Part shown: piece by piece, positions 1 to 10,099 of the stretch | How positions within the stretch are numbered: position 1 is the stretch's first letter | Layout: every line of letters begins with the position of its first letter | Assembly (NCBI GenBank): GCA_004123355.1 | Contig: SCHM01000008.1 | Location: 739,501-803,500 of the forward strand | Reading direction: 5' to 3' | Length of the DNA stretch: 64,000 bases | DNA from: Amphirosellinia nigrospora | Taxonomy: Eukaryota > Ascomycota > Sordariomycetes > Xylariales > Xylariaceae | Made by a program: the position numbers and the translations under genes | The notes under the pieces: model-generated | Databases searched by the model: none | What the model saw: only the letters and a program-made list of their open reading frames with translations | Told to the model about the DNA's origin: nothing

Positions 1-851
1 TAGGTATTGGGCATTGCCAATTCCGAACACACTGTCAAGGCTCGACCGCTTGTCGAACTTAAGGCTCAACTCTGCAGGGCCAACCTATGACCAGAAGACT
101 GTGTCATTTCCAACATGGATAGGGCTTGTTACCGACTCTCCGTTTGGGCCCCCTTCCAAGTTTACTGGACGGCTTAATGGCGATAGTTTTGTTGGCAACC
201 CTGGTCAAGCCACGTATAATGCGTCTTATGACCACACCGCATCAGTCGAGTTCTTTGAAGAATTCATCGAAAACACCTCCCGCAGCTGCTGTTCGAACAG
301 AATAAGACTTAAAGGCATATCATTAGGTCTTGTGTCTCGCGTTTCATCTCGGATCATTGGCGGCGTTGTCCCCGATGAATGTCTTGTTATGGCAGGCTGG
401 AATTGGAACGAAGATCTCAACGACATTCCTGACCGATTATGGAGGACGTCAAGGACAAAGGGCTCCAAGATGGTACAGACGATCGTGCATGTATAGCCTT
501 AGGATGGTGAGCTATGATGGAGATCTCGACACGACCCAGCTCATCTTTAATGAATCTGTACCAAACACTGTTCGGGAATTTCTCAAAAGGGTGCAAGCCG
601 TGGTGTGGAATAGGAAGTTTCTTGTCTGTGAATCAAACTTGTTTGGTTTAGGACCAAGACATATAAGACAGAACGATATTGTTTGTCTTATTTTTGGATG
701 CTCAGTTCCTGTAGCATTACGACACTTGGAAGGGAGCAACTATGCATTGGTTGGGGAGTGCTATATTCACGGGTGCATGGATGGCGAGTTATTGGCTACC
801 ATGCCCAAAGAAGATATCAACAGTAAAGCAGAGTTGTTCGGAATCATCTGA
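1..851 (+). pseudogene. C-terminal part of a HET-family (heterokaryon incompatibility) protein, frameshifted
   Basis: The gene enters from the left edge, so the N-terminal HET domain is outside the window. The first part reads in the frame of positions 2-4 and includes the stretch RLKGISLGLVSRVSSRIIGG and then DRLWRT near 433-450. The second part reads in the frame of position 330 and runs to a TGA at 849-851. It contains APRWYRRSCMYSL, then FGLGPRHIRQNDIVCLIFGC, SVPVALR and YALVGECYIHGCMDGE. The order RLWRT, then PxWYRRACMY, then GLGP...GDxVCxLFGCxxPxVLR, then YxLIGECYVHGxMDGE is the usual C-terminal arrangement of fungal HET proteins (family knowledge). The frame changes around 445-460, between DRLWRT and the APRWYRR segment. 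A residue or two of the family spacing seems missing there, so a small indel is likelier than an intron. HET proteins act in nonself recognition. The second half carries no stop, so the break may be recent or a sequence error. Confidence 0.62.
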
Positions 852-1312
852 AGTCTGCATCTTATATTACTACGAGCGCAAATACAAAAACCTCGAGGTT
901 GAATATACTCACAGGAAACAATACTTGACAAATCTAGGAGGACGGCGCAGGCGGGAGCAATGGACTTGAAGGGGAGAATTTCTGATACGTTACGATAGCC
1001 ATAAAATAACGATAATCACCTGGGATAGCATGGTCTATCTCCTGCAGGTTATTTGCCATTGGGCTTGATGTTGTATGTGACTGCTTCCAACACTGACACT
1101 TTGCGGTGGCAGTTTCCTATGTTGGGTGGACTTGGTGTTGTATGCGACTACTTCCGATGCTGATTCTTTTGCTGGCTTTTACGGCACCGTTGAGAGCATT
1201 TTATCGCCGATATTGGTAAGCCATCATGAGTAACTCGTATGTAAGAGTCCTTCGCTAATCGGATCTGCGCTTTCATCACGTAAAAAACGAGTGATTGGTC
1301 GCCAAGTCATCT

Positions 1313-1740
1313 ATGGGCACATGTTGGCGATCGTCGATGCGACAGGCTACAGTAGAGCGGATGAAGAACGCTAATATGTCCACATTGTATTCACAGGGCG
1401 AGGTAGGTATATATCTCAATTGGGGCCTGCCGGGATCGCGTCATCGGTTTTCACCTCGGTCCAACATTCCGATGTGCTGGCCCGATGATATTCGTGGGAA
1501 ATACACGGTGGCAGTACTTGCGCCAAAGGGACTTTATAGACGGGTGAGTTATCACGGGTGGGTTTTGACAGGCTAAGGCAATATACCTCCGATGCTGACA
1601 ATTTGCTAACTGCCTATCAGAGGTGGGTGTGTAGGGCATTCCCGTTGTCGGGTTTACAGCTCGGTAAGCCTTTTGTAAAGGTCGATAGTTTGCTGATCCG
1701 TGATGTTAAGTTGTTTCCTGAGAACACACGAAAAATATAA
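1313..1740 (+). CDS. Possible small two-exon gene of unknown function
   Basis: This is a weak candidate. An open frame from an ATG at 1313 runs to 1543. There a GTGAGT donor starts a 77-nt stretch (1544-1620) that contains GCTAAC and ends in TATCAG, which is an excellent fungal intron pattern. Splicing is phase 0 and joins to an open frame 1621-1740 ending in TAA, giving about 116 residues. The second exon starts RWVCRAFPLSGLQLGK. I do not recognise the protein and see no signal peptide, membrane segment or known motif. The reading frame also extends upstream of the ATG to 1295. Support comes only from the intron-like signals and the continuous frame across them, which could be chance or the remnant of a larger gene whose 5' part lies around 1000-1300. 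Confidence 0.22.
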
Positions 1741-2709
1741 GGGTCGGCAAGAAGTGTGGGGGTATGATCAGTGATAATGCACAGCTCAACTGTCGAAGCG
1801 GGTGTGTAAGAGCTGATGATTGTTGTTTAGCAGGTGTGGTATAATAACACTTGCCGCCTAAGGCAGCTTGATCTTCGGATACTAGACTGATCCGATCAAG
1901 AGTAATCACACAAGATTGAAAAGGTACATCTGACAAAATCTGCCAAGAACACCAAGGCGTAAGCAGATTACTTTGCTAGCTAGCAGTAAAGGCCATGCGC
2001 TGTATATCGTTTCGACGTCCAAAGCCAAATATGTCCGCCAGTGGTTGATCGATAAAGGGGTCGAGAATCTTGATGATCAATGGAGGCTTGGGTATTGACA
2101 AAGTTTTGCTGTCTCCACTGTCCTATCTGAGTATTGCATGATCGTTCCACTAACAAGAATCTGGTTAGGAACTACCAGGATTGAAAAGGGTATACTTACT
2201 CGGGCTAGGATGTATTCTTGGACTTGCTATTGGCGGCACCACACTTTGCTGTTGATATGGAGTGTTAGGGAACGAGATAGTTCAATTGCACTAAACTCCT
2301 CGACTCAAGGTGGACGTAGCCGGCTCTAACTATCCTCCAAGTACATGCATATGACATATATCGATAGCAGCCGAAGCGCTTCAACATTAAATCTCATCCC
2401 AAATTAAGCTTTAATATCTCATGCTTGGGATACCTGATCTTCTACCTAATCCTTAATGCCGTGACACTTGACTCGGCTAGTGCGCGATTGGGCACGCTAA
2501 TTATCATATTAGCCAATCGGCATGAATCCGCCATGACAGGCATGTCACAGCTTTTGGCCGTCCAATCATTCCCCAGACTATTTCTTAAATTGGCAATAAG
2601 TTCGGGACACCTGAACCCTAATTCTCTAAGTTCTCTAAAACGATGTTGATTGCCCATCTACACCCTCACACAGGTTGGCACACAGGTTGGTTGAACGCGT
2701 ATATTGGGA

Positions 2710-2814
2710 GGGTATGAGCCTCTAGTCGAGCCTAACTAGGTGCGCTTTCTTCGCCGACGCAGTCGTAGCACAGACCACCTAACTAGGCTCGAATAGCTGC
2801 CCAAACTCATACCC
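2710..2814. repeat. Interrupted palindrome with 9-bp and 17-bp perfect arms
   Basis: The inner arms are TCGAGCCTAACTAGGTG at 2726-2742 and its exact reverse complement at 2776-2792. The outer arms are GGGTATGAG at 2710-2718 and CTCATACCC at 2806-2814. The loop is 33 nt. Two smaller hairpin-like stretches follow at about 2909-2930 (CCACCCCC, TTCG loop, GGGAGGTGG) and 2937-2962. The patch could be a small inverted-repeat element (MITE-like) or the tip of one. I could not define target-site duplications. Confidence 0.7.
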
Positions 2815-3462
2815 AAATTGTGTTCGAGTTTGTTTGGTAAGGGGGGAAACAGAACCTCGTACAGAGTACAAGTGGGTGGGGGGATAAAAAAACCTCCAAC
2901 CTGAAAAACCACCCCCTTCGTGGGAGGTGGAAAATAGGTGAGGAGGGAAAACTCCCTCACGCGAATCCGAGCGCGAAAGCTAGGGGAGTAGAACCCACCA
3001 TTAACTGCCAGGACATTAAGCCTAATTCTGCATGCCACTAGCCAATCCTCCATTTCCATCCATTATCATGGACAGATCGTGGATCATAACACCTGGTTTT
3101 CTCTTTTGATGCTTCCTTTCCTTTCCGCAGGTGCCTGAGAAAAGGTTTAAGTCAGGCTGGCCGTCGTTTCTGGTTATCTATGTGTTAAGGACCTTAATAT
3201 CAGGATTGTACAGTGATTGGACAGAGTAACCATTTCTGATAAGGAAAAGAGTTGGCACCAACACGAATTCAAAGTAGAGGATAGATGTATTTTAACACCA
3301 TTACTAGACACAATTAGAAGGGGCATGCTGATTTTAGTGCATGAAAGATAATGCCCATTCTTTATTCTGCTGCTACCGCTGAAGGTCGCGATAAGCAGCA
3401 AGTCAGTGCCCCTGTCAGCCTTCGTGTGGGTTATACTCGGCGCCTTGGTCCGAACGCACCCC

Positions 3463-5405
3463 CTACGCCGGCCGCCTCAACCCGAAGGCCATAACACCCA
3501 TAACCCCGAAGATGAACTATCGCACAGAAAAAGTTAGACTTATTAGTTATCACATCGAGTTTGCTTTTTTTTTTTTCAATATTTCATACCGAAGACGCAA
3601 GAAAGGAATACCCCGCTGATGGGGTGTTCTCGGTCCGACCAAGCGACATAAGTGCCGACATGAGAGGTCCGCCAGTGATGTCTCCCAGCAAACTCAGGGA
3701 GTAGGCGACCCCGAAGGGCGCTGACAGCCTCTGGGATCTGGACGCGACTGACAAGAGGCTCTGCAGCGCGGGTTCGAGACCCTCGCAGAGACCGGCCGCA
3801 AACATTGCTGCCGTCTAATGATCAGCACATAGCAAGCTTGCTTGAGATAATCCACAACCCCGAAGAAGGAACATCACCGTACAAAAGATGAAAAATATGC
3901 CGGATCCTGTGCTCCACGCCGCGAGAAAACTTGCCGTGAGTAGCAATAGAGACGCTCGCACAATTAGGAGACTGATGCCTGCTGCAGCCATGCCTTTCCC
4001 CTTGAGGTAGTTACTCAGATACGGACCCAGACCCAAAGTAGCACATACCGCGCCCGAAGAAAGCGCGAACCGCACGACAGTCGTGTTTCGAAGATCCCAG
4101 TGGAATTTCTCGGCTAAGTATTGCGCCCCGAAGGCTTCGCTGGCCATCGCATTACTTTTCAGAAAGAAAGCCGCGTAGCAGAACGTGGGAAACGCATTCT
4201 TGTCGACATATGCATGGCCTTGCCTGATTATATGTTGTATAAGGTGAAGCCCGAAGCGATAATTCATAGTTGCGTCTGTCCCATCTCCGGGACTAGGCTG
4301 ATTATTTAGAGGCGGAGAGTAAACTGGTGAATTCCCCTCGCGGGAAGCGTCTAGATCGTCGTTGATTGCGTCTCTCAACAGTGGCTCCTCTGCAGCTGTC
4401 CGATCGGCGTCAGTTTCTTGAGGGCGAATTCGGGGGTTGTAGACAGCTTGTAGGAATGCCATGCAGCTGATTACGATGATGGCGGATACTAGCGAGGGTA
4501 TGAATAAGCCTTTGCTCATCAGGCCGGTGGCAATAGGCGAGGCGATGAGCTTTCCAGAGTGTGGCATCGCCGCCAAAAACATCAGAGATGCTGTTCTGTG
4601 ATTATGGCGGGTTAACAAGAGACTCCATATGGGTGATGAGGGAAACGTCTTTTTAGTAGCTAGACCTTCACCATGTCTGCCTACCTAAACGAGGGGCTCA
4701 CGCAGTCGGCGATCAGAGCAACGGTTATTGCAGCGAATACAAGTTGCCCACCACCGATGAGCAAGAATGCAGATGAGGCTAGAACGGCATTGACAGGGAT
4801 CACTTTGTTGAAATAACCTGGCCGTGGTGCGTCAGCAGAGTGCAGACTTCGGGAACGTCGACCTAATAACTTAGCAAGGGTAGAATCATTACATATCATC
4901 GTCAACCACAGCAGAGAACACAAATAACCGAGGCAGCAAAGAGTTAACACTACCCGGGGACCGAATCTGTCGGTCATCCAACTGTAGCCCATAATCGATA
5001 GAAGGCCTGTGAGCAACCGTAAGGTTGAATTAGTACAGCGAACCCTCACAACCGCCGCGGAAAGAAGTGAAAGAAGGCTAGCAAACCTGCCAATGCATCC
5101 AGCGACAGCTTCCATCCCACAATCGTGGAAATCTGTCCCTGTACAGAGGCCACATCGCACAGATGTTGGTTGTCACGGCCGTAAACAGAGGCGCTCAGTG
5201 TTTGGTTTAGCTCCGCTTTGCATGCAGCATACTCGACCATGCGCAAGGTAGGAACCTCCAATAGAAAATGAGAAAAGCGAAACAAGAGATATGAGAGGTA
5301 TAGAAACCCTAAAGAAGAGTTGCGCAGAGTCTGGACGTGACTGAGGAGAGTGTGCAACATTGGGAAGAAATTGAGTGAACCCGAGAAGCTAGGTACCCAC
5401 CCCAT
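3463..5405 (-). CDS. Major facilitator superfamily (MFS) transporter, five exons
   Basis: This is an integral membrane transporter of about 545 residues; the substrate cannot be told from sequence. The exons on the minus strand are 5405-5087, 5006-4685, 4595-3878, 3814-3590 and 3516-3463, summing to 1638 nt (546 codons). The introns (80, 89, 63 and 73 nt) are all GT-AG. Intron 3 contains the only apparent in-frame stop plus a CTGAT branch site. Intron 4 has GTATGA, ACTAATAAG and GATAG. The start is the ATG at 5405-5403, just ahead of the first membrane segment (about residues 32-55). The MFS motif A region, GYSWMTDRFGPR, lies at about 113-124. A hydrophilic Pro/Asp-rich central loop (about 255-310) separates the two six-helix halves. 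The last exon encodes FIFGVMGVMAFGLRR, completing helix 12. A first-pass reading that ends at the TGA at 3584-3586 would lose that helix. Distant MFS families with this N-terminal pattern are common in fungi and often broad or uncharacterised. Neighbours give no pathway. Confidence 0.85.
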
Positions 5406-5600
5406 GAGCTTTCTGGATTAAAGTTTAGTTGTGCTATACCCCTCATAAGGACGTGACTAAGCATATCGCTACGCAATAACTTGCCCCACTCTGATTAAAT
5501 ATATACTGAACCTGTGTGTGTTGGATTCTTGGCTTAAGAGGGCAGAAAATGTGATATGGATTGGATAGAGAACTAGCTAAATCTGCAGGTGGGCAAAGCC
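5406..5600 (-). promoter_or_regulatory. Upstream region of the MFS gene
   Basis: This is about 200 bp of normal composition between the MFS start codon and the start of the AT-rich block. Read on the minus strand it has a TATA-like GGGTATAGC about 40 nt before the ATG and a TTAGTCAC element further up. These are weak matches that could be chance. The main point is that the gene's promoter sits directly against RIP-affected DNA, so its expression may be influenced by heterochromatin spreading (inference). Confidence 0.25.
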
Positions 5601-5619
5601 CATATAGCCTATTTATTTA

Positions 5620-6349
5620 GGTAAGGTACGTAGGCCTTTAGCTATATAGCCATATTATTACGCTATATATTGCTAAGTGCTTAAAAAAATATAAATGCTT
5701 TTATTTGCTAATTAGTTTTTTAATAAGGCTAATTACGTTTAGTATGCTTAAGCAATAATATATAAATAGCTATAAAGTAAAAAATTATTTAAAGTTAAAT
5801 ATATAATTAGCTATTTTTTTTTATATTTGTTTATAAGCTTAATATATTATTTAATAAATTTAATATTTAATAATTATATTTTATTATTTTTAGCTTTAAT
5901 ATTTTAATTAAAAGAACTTTTATTTTATTTATTAATATAGCTTTAAAAATAATAAGTTATAAAAGCTAAAAATAATAAAGCTTTATTTAATTAATATAAA
6001 CTTTAACTATTAAACAACGGGGTTTATTTAATAGGATAATCGATTATAATAACTTAAATATTTATAATATTAGCTTTTACGGATTTATTTATATAGGCGC
6101 TAATTTATAAAAAATTTTATTTAGCTTAAACTTGCTAAGTTAAGTTTAATATTATTAAATATAGTTTTTTTTTTTTAGTTTTTAGCTTTAATGCTTTAAA
6201 AAAATAAACTTTATATTTTTATCGAGGATTTTAAATATATATTAATTTTTAGCTAGCTGCTTAATTTTGCTTAAGTTTTATAAAAGAGGTACGACTAAGT
6301 AAAAGGAAGGTTTTCTTGTCGATAAAAAATTTTTTTGTTTCTTATATCC
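5620..6349. other. AT-rich stretch without recognisable content
   Basis: This is the first 700 bp of the RIP block. It has many AGCTTTAA/TTAAAGCT-type words and a short less-mutated word at 6020-6040 (ACAACGGGGTTTATTT). No domain, terminal repeat or target-site duplication could be seen, so the left end of the transposon cluster is not defined. Confidence 0.6.
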
Positions 6350-6520
6350 TGTCACAGCCCCACTCTTTTGACCCACTTATCTAGGGCTGTGGCTGCACTG
6401 TGGCTGCCCACAGGGAATGTGTGGCAGTACTGGGCTAGGCGGTGTGAGGCGGTAGTACTGGGCGGTGTAGGGCACATACCTATAAATATTTATTACTTCT
6501 TGCAGGTTAATGTATTAATA
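6350..6520 (+). mobile_element. RIP-free island, possibly an LTR fragment
   Basis: About 160 bp of normal composition lie inside RIPped DNA. The island begins TGTCACAGCCCC, which fits an LTR-type TG start, and a TATAAATA box lies downstream at about 6481. CACAGCCC (6353-6360) pairs with GGGCTGTG (6384-6391) with a 23-nt loop. CTGTGGCTGC occurs twice in tandem (6387-6408), and AGTACTGGGC occurs twice (6426-6435 and 6454-6463). It ends near a run of T at about 6521-6540. No CA end or target-site duplication was found, so calling it an LTR is inference. It lies upstream of, and could belong to, the gypsy relic. Confidence 0.4.
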
Positions 6521-8739
6521 CTTTTTTTTTTTTTTTTTTTAAATAGAATATTAGCTTCTAATATAAAGTAAATTAGGTGTTTAAACTTTTTGCTTGTGTT
6601 ATATTTATTATAATATTTTATTTTGATTATATTATTATTTAAAAAAACAATAAATTTTTATAAAACAAAAAAAAACTAAATCGGTTAAGTTTAGCTAACT
6701 ATACGATAAAATATTTAAAAAAACCTTTAATAAAAAAATAATCGCTATAGCTAAGCGATCAGTATAGTTTAATATAAATTATATAACTAAAAAATATTCG
6801 TATAAAGTAAGCTTTATTAATAATAGTACGTTTAAGCACGATTTATTAAATAAGTTTTATTAATTTGCTTATTAAAAAGCAAATAAAATAATTAATTAAG
6901 AATATATTATAATTAAAAGCCGCGAAAAAAATAATAATAATTAATTAAACTTAGAACTTATATATTAGTATAATAAATATAATATTTTATTAAACAATAA
7001 AGCTATAAAATATTATAAACGATTTATTATTTTAATTATAAAAAAACAAATTTATACGTATAAACTATTTAAAATAAAAAAAAATATAAAAACAAAAATT
7101 AAAACGTTTGTTAAATATTTTATAATAAATAAAAAAGCTATAGTTTTTTTTATTACTATTATTATACTAAGATAAAAAATATAGCTTATTTTTAATTCGG
7201 TTATAACGGTTATTTAATTTGCTAAAATATTTAAAAAAAACTTTAATATTTTTTTTAACAAATATAAAGTTAAGTTTTTTTTATTTATTATAAATAATAA
7301 TATTACTAAAAATTTATATAATATTATAAAAATTATAAGCGTTATTATATAAAATATAAAATATTATTTCGATAAAATAGCTTGCTATTTTATTTAAGTC
7401 GAAAAAAAACTATAATTCGAACAAAGCTAAATTTTAGCGGATAAAGCTATAATATATAATGCTACTTTAAAAAAAATAACCAAACTATTTTGCGCTAAAA
7501 TATAAAAAAATAAAAAAACTATTAATATATTTAAAAATAAAATAATCCGATTAGCTGCTTTTATAAAATTTATAAAAGTTAAACTTATTATTAAATAATT
7601 TATAGCTGCTTTTATTATAATATATTTTAAATGTAAAAATATTCTAGTAATTATTTATATTAAAATAACCTATATAATAAAAACGTTTATAACTAATAAA
7701 AACTAATTTATTAAAGTTAAATATTTTTTTATTTTTATTTTTAATAAGTTTATAAATAATAAACTTAAAATTAAGTTTAAATATTAGTTTATACTTTTAA
7801 AAAAAAAGCTTAAAAAAAATACTAATTATTAATTAAGCAAAAAAAAACAAATTAACTATATTATTAATTATATAAAAAAAATTATATTTAAAAATTTAAT
7901 GCTATTTATTTAAAGCTATAATTTTAATAGCTTATTTATATTAATAATTTAAAATAAAATCTTAAAATATTTATATAATTAATATTATAATTTTAATAAA
8001 TATAAAAAAGCATATTTATAGTATAAATATTTTATAATAAAAGCTTTTAATAAGTTTTTTAAATTTAAAATTTAATTTATTCGATAAATTAGCTTAATAT
8101 AAATTAATAAAGCTAAATATAAACGTAATATATACGATATATTACTTTAACGTTTAAATAAGCTTTATATTATTAAATTTAATAACTTAATTATGTTTTT
8201 TTTAAAATATTATAATTATATTATTATATATAACTATTAATAATAAAAGAACTTTTTAAAACAATAATAAAATAAAAAAAAAAAAAATAAAATTATTAAT
8301 AAAATAAAAAAAAACGTTATAACTAGTATAATACTCCGGACTTACTTTTAAAATAATAGCTATTAAAAATTATACTTTAAATATTATAGTATTATTTAAA
8401 TAAAAACTATTAATAATAAATAAAAAGTATACGTTAAGCTTAATTTTAAATAAATAAAATTATTAATAATAAAAAGTTAATATTTTATTTATTATAAATA
8501 AAATTATTATAATAATATTTATTTTATAAAAGTTAACTAAAAGTAATTAAATATTATTTACGTTAATAAAATTGTTATAAAAGTTATAAAAAATATTTAT
8601 TTAAATAAGTAGCTAAAAAATAATATTTAAAATAATTAGTTTTTTTTTTTAAAATAACTAGAATATCGGCGTTAAAAATAAAAAAATATAAGAAAATTCT
8701 GTATAATTTTTTAAAAAAGCTTTTAAAAAAAAACTTTTT

Positions 8740-9110
8740 ATTTATAAAATATATAATAATAAATAATAAATTTATATTATTTATACTAGCTTTATTTAAT
8801 ATAAAAATAAATATATATTTATTAATAAACGTAAATTTTATAGTATAAATTATAAAATATTTAAAGCTAAAAAAAATAATAAAGTTTTAGTTTAATATAA
8901 TTGCTAAATATAATAAAAAAATAACTTAAACTATAAACCTAGCTTTTCGATTATATTTCCGGGTTTAAAAATATATTATATTTAATATGTTATTTTTAAT
9001 AATAAATATAAAATATAATATAATTATCGGAAAAAAGTTTTTCGATTATTATAATATATTAATAAATAGCTACCGAAAAAGATTATTGTTTTTTTTTAAT
9101 TAAAAGTTTA
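8740..9110 (+). pseudogene. Gypsy aspartic protease remnant
   Basis: Read in the frame of 9014, the clearest part is YNIIIGKKFFDYYNILINS followed by YRKRLLFF. This resembles the C-terminal flap of retroelement proteases, YDxIxGxxWFxxxDIxIDxxRxRLxxP (family knowledge). The upstream 250 bp show a consistent hydrophobic pattern expected of the fold. The catalytic D-S/T-G is not preserved recognisably, as expected after RIP. It is in the same frame as the RT remnant downstream. Confidence 0.6.
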
Positions 9111-9710
9111 AATATTATTTAAAAAATATATTTATAAACGAAGCGGAAAACTTAATCCGGAATTCTAGCTATTAATAAAATATAAATTATTAAGAACAAA
9201 TAATAAAGTTTAAAAATAAACGTTGTTATAATAGTTGTTTAAATTAAAAATATTATATATAAAAAATTACTAATATTATTTTAAAACTATAGCTATTATT
9301 ATTAATTATTAAAAATAAACTTAAAAAAAATATTTTATAAACTAGTAAAACGGAATAAAAACTTATTATAAATATATTTTTAAAGGTTAAAAAACTAAAA
9401 AAATACGTAAAATTTATATTTAAAATAATAGTATAGTTACGTAATAAAATTATAAAATTAAAACAAAAAGCTAAAAAATTTTCGGAAAAGCTTTTATTAA
9501 AAGCTTATTATTTTAAAATATTTATTATAATTTTACGATTTTTATAAGCTAACTTTAATTTAAAAAGCGATTATATATAATAAAAAGTTAATTGTATAAT
9601 AAAAGCTTTAAATAAAAATAATTATAAACTATTTATATAAAGCTTATTTTATATAAAAATTGCGGATAAACTAATTAAAAAAGTTATTAAAAACAAATAT
9701 AGATTATTAA

Positions 9711-9935
9711 TATGGTGAAGTATGGGTAGAATTGGTATATTGAAAGAGATGGAGACGAAGTTTCTATAATCTCTGGGAATTCTACAGATCTAGATAATAT
9801 ATGTGTGCGTGTGTGTGTGTGTGTGGCGAAGCCACACGCACAGACCAGGCACTAGCCACGCAGTGGCTAGTGCGCGCCCGCCAGGGCGCTGTGTGCGCCT
9901 ACGCGCACACACCCCTTGCCCGCGCGTATCAATTA
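9711..9935. mobile_element. GC-rich RIP-free island with four consecutive hairpins (candidate solo LTR or structured element)
   Basis: About 220 bp of normal composition sit inside the gypsy relic. A (GT)n tract (about 9801-9825) leads into four perfect stem-loops. Stem 1 is GTGTGGC/GCCACAC with loop GAA (9821-9837). Stem 2 is GCACTAGCCAC/GTGGCTAGTGC with loop GCA (9849-9873). Stem 3 is GCGCCC/GGGCGC with loop GCCA (9874-9889). Stem 4 is TGTGTGCGC/GCGCACACA with loop CTAC (9890-9911). A weaker stem, AGAGAT...ATCTCT enclosing GAGAC-GAA-GTTTC, lies at about 9747-9775. The piece can be bounded as TG (9713) to CA (9931), 219 bp, which would suit a solo LTR, but I found no target-site duplication. 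It inserted after RIP or is too short or unique to be RIPped (inference). Confidence 0.65.
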
Positions 9936-10099
9936 TATATTATAAAAAAAAACGTTATTAGTTAATATAAATAAAAGCTAATATAAATTATTATTATTAG
10001 CGCGTTTATTTTTATAATAACTTTATATTAGGATAATATAATAGCGTATAGTATTATATTTTTATATAAAATCGAAAAAATAATTAATTAAAAAAAAAA

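Larger units (their letters stand above)
852..3462. other. Intergenic stretch of normal base composition
   Basis: This 2.6-kb spacer separates the HET-family relic from the 3' end of the MFS gene. No recognisable protein domain was found in either strand. It holds two imperfect direct repeats of about 35 bp (1063-1097 and 1129-1164, both containing GTTGTATG.GACT.CTTCC), a weak two-exon candidate at 1313-1740 and a hairpin-rich patch at 2710-2970, which have their own entries. Its composition is unlike the RIP block to the right, and CpA/TpG dinucleotides are common, so it has not been through heavy RIP. It may be the remains of decayed genes. Confidence 0.6.

Noticed and set aside
2736-3059. 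107-residue minus-strand open frame as a gene
   Set aside because: It overlaps the hairpin-rich patch; the translation is dominated by the inverted-repeat sequence and has no recognisable domain.
3815-3817. In-frame TAG in the MFS gene as a nonsense mutation
   Set aside because: It lies at the end of a 63-nt GT...CTGAT...TTAG intron whose removal keeps the frame and joins two conserved MFS segments.
9801-9825. (GT)n tract as an independent feature of interest
   Set aside because: A short microsatellite is common; treated as part of the hairpin island.
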